In this document: one piece after another, positions 61,551-64,000 of the stretch
Numbering within the stretch: the stretch's first letter is position 1
Layout of the letters: each line of letters starts with the position of its first letter
Assembly (NCBI GenBank): GCA_020465985.1
Contig: JAANYP010006342.1
Span: 666,501 to 730,500 of the forward strand
Direction: 5' to 3'
DNA from: Centrapalus pauciflorus
Lineage: Eukaryota; Streptophyta; Magnoliopsida; Asterales; Asteraceae
Length of the DNA stretch: 64,000 nt
Translations under genes and position numbers: made by a program
The notes under the pieces: model-generated
What the model was told of the DNA's origin: nothing
What the model saw: the letters and a program-made list of their open reading frames with translations, nothing else
The model's database searches: none

Positions 61551-62043
61551 TGTCTATATATTAGTATTAAATAAGCAACTAATATGCCACGTGTTATGCT
61601 CTCCTTTGATTTGCCACAAGTTGCTCCCTTCTTTTATCGCTTCATTTAACAAATTATAAGGTGCCGTTTGGTTTGAAGGATTTAAACAACTCATTTAGAA
61701 TTTGGATTTAAAAATACTTCATTGTCATGTTTGGATAAAAAATTAAGAGAAATGATTTAGCCCATTTAGGATTTCATTTCTCTCACTTCTCCACATTTCA
61801 TAATCCATCAATCCTCTTAAAGATTTCAAAATCCTATCATTTTAAAATTCATCATTTTAAATTAATGCAATCCAAACGTCACCTAAAGAAATTCAAATCT
61901 ATCAAAATTTAATATGATTATCTAATAACTAATTAATTAACTAAAACTAAGCAAATTTAATTATTATTATAATTATTATATTATACATATTTATAGATAT
62001 TTATTTTTAAATTTAACACATGTAATACATGAGTATTAACCTA
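61551..62043 (+). mobile_element. Helitron-like element (tentative)
   Basis: It starts TCTATATATTAGTATTAAAT and ends with a small hairpin CATGTaataCATG, then 'agtattaac' and CTAG before T. These match the 5'-TC and hairpin-CTRR ends of Helitrons. The base before the 5' TC is G, not the expected A, which weakens the call. A Tourist-like MITE lies inside it. Confidence 0.45.
61660..61883. mobile_element. Tourist-like MITE (224 bp)
   Basis: Ends GGTGCCGTTTGG and CCAAACGTCACC are inverted, flanked by TAA on both sides (61657-61659 and 61884-61886). Confidence 0.75.
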
Positions 62044-62375
62044 GTATGTCACTATATATCTCTTGTCAAGTAACTTTTTAAAACGAAAACCTCTTTCACT
62101 TTGATCGATCATATATCCATTAATTCTCATTGAAGAAGCCATCAATCTTGCCTACTTCTTCGATTTATAAATATACGAAGCTTAATTAAATCATTGATGT
62201 CGTTTATTCTAGCTACCTTCTAAACCTAATACATTTGCTTCTTTTATAAAATTCGTACCAATAATATATTTACTTGTAATTAAACCAAATTCATTGATTT
62301 ATTAAATAAATAAATACTTAATTATTTGGTAGCCACACAGCATATCCAATATTAATTCTTTTTGACTTGTAATTG

Positions 62376-62380
<5 letters not shown>

Positions 62381-62462
<82 letters not shown>
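62381..62462. repeat. (TA)n array left of element D
   Basis: An uninterrupted TA array touches the left end of element D. Confidence 0.95.
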
Positions 62463-62464
<2 letters not shown>

Positions 62465-63207
62465 TTTAGGTTCAAGTGAGTACCACCTCTAATGCAGCGC
62501 ACCAGAAGGTACCACCCGTAAAAGTAATTTTTTTGAAAATTTTTTTCATGAACATGTTCTAATTAACATTACACAGATCATATGTAAATTTCGCGCAAAT
62601 CCGATCACTCTAAGTGCATGAAAACATGCCTCACATGAATGCAAATTCACATGTCTTCAAAATTATGTAAGTGTGTGTTCACATCATTTTTTAGGAGCTA
62701 GGAGATGTGAATGTATGTGAAATTTACATATGATCTTCATAATGTTAATTAAAACATGTTTATGAAAAAAAATTTAAAAAAAGTTTTTTTAAAGGTGGTA
62801 CCTTCAGGTGCGCTGCATAATGTGTGGTACTCTCTCGAACCATAAGTACCACCCAAATGCAGCGCACCAGAAGGTACCACCTTTAAAAAAACTTTTTTAA
62901 ATTTTTTTTTTCATAAACATGTTTTAATTAACATTATGAAGATCGTATGTAAATTTCACATACATTCACATCTCCTAGCTCCTAAAAAATGATGTGAACA
63001 CACATTTACATAATTTTGAAGACATGTGAACATGCATTTATGTGATGTGTGTTTTCATGCACTTAGAGTGTTCGGATTTGCGTGAAATTCACATATGATC
63101 TATGTAATGTTAATTAAAACATGTTCATGAAAAAAAATTTCAAAAAAATTACTTTTAAGGGTGGTACCTTCTGGTGCGTTGCATTAGAGGTGGTACTCAC
63201 TTGAACC

Positions 63208-63210
<3 letters not shown>
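62463..63210. mobile_element. (TA)n-flanked giant palindrome, element D (748 bp)
   Basis: The whole segment is an inverted repeat with arms of about 370 bp meeting near 62838. The left end GATTTAGGTTCAAGTGAG and the right end CTCACTTGAACCTAA mirror each other, and the next ~30 bp differ by a single base. The centre 'gtggtact...agtaccac' closes the hairpin. (TA)n touches both ends. Related words appear in element E. No coding frame. Confidence 0.9.

Positions 63211-63281
<71 letters not shown>
63211..63281. repeat. (TA)n array right of element D
   Basis: An uninterrupted TA array touches the right end of element D. Confidence 0.95.
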
Positions 63282-63284
<3 letters not shown>

Positions 63285-63492
63285 CGATCAACAATGCATC
63301 TTAATTAATTATGATGGATGTAAATTATCAAGCATATATATGTATGAAAATAAATTAAGCATTATAATTTTCTTTTGGGTTGACATTGACAGAGATATCA
63401 ATGGAAAAAGTCGAACCTGGCCTCATATATATGGCAATTATATTAAACTGATGTTTCTACAATGTCAATGTGGCCCGGGGTTTTCCTTTAAT

Positions 63493-63941
<449 letters not shown>

Positions 63942-64000
<59 letters not shown>
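63942..64000. repeat. (TA)n array at the window end
   Basis: An uninterrupted TA array continues to the last base of the window. Confidence 0.95.

Overview
This window is nuclear DNA from a flowering plant, almost certainly a eudicot. The genes are split by GT-AG introns, several families are plant-specific (CASP-like, GDSL lipase, glycine-rich wall protein), there is a cytosolic-type plant tRNA-Phe gene, and the AT-rich intergenic DNA is packed with short plant transposon relics and long (TA)n arrays. I could not fix the species.

Layout. 0.8-2.6 kb: a three-exon CASP-like membrane protein gene (+). 7.6-11.2 kb: an ATG8 autophagy gene (+) with a TATA box and a probable 5'-UTR intron. 12.2-17.3 kb: a nine-exon bromodomain gene (-) of the BRD1/BRD2/BRD13 type, convergent with ATG8. 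17.3-42.9 kb: about 25 kb with no supportable gene, made of MITEs, Ac-like hAT relics, long fold-back elements, two SINE-class relics (one here, one in the CASP-like intron), a 2-kb solo LTR and tandem repeats. 42.9-46.2 kb: a five-exon GDSL esterase/lipase gene (+) whose second intron holds an antisense tRNA-Phe(GAA) gene and a MITE. 48.1-54.0 kb: a 14-exon gene (+) for the plant homologue of the Rab3GAP catalytic subunit. 54.2-54.8 kb: a small convergent two-exon gene (-), probably a membrane protein. 55.7-56.1 kb: a secreted glycine-rich protein gene (-). 56.1-64 kb: repeat territory dominated by (TA)n arrays with inverted-repeat elements sitting inside them.

The genes do not form one pathway. 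They are housekeeping and cell-wall genes: ATG8 and Rab3GAP both touch membrane traffic and autophagy, the bromodomain protein belongs to chromatin remodelling, and the CASP-like, GDSL and glycine-rich proteins act at the cell surface. From recall, the order bromodomain - GDSL - Rab3GAP matches Arabidopsis At5g55040-At5g55050-At5g55060, so this looks like an old conserved block expanded by transposon insertion.

No autonomous transposon ORF is intact; every mobile element seen is non-autonomous, truncated or a solo LTR. The most unusual signal is a set of at least six elements with inverted ends, related to each other by their terminal words, flanked on one or both sides by (TA)n microsatellites. 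They resemble the rice Micron type of microsatellite-targeting element. One of them (62463-63210) is a nearly perfect palindrome of about 750 bp.
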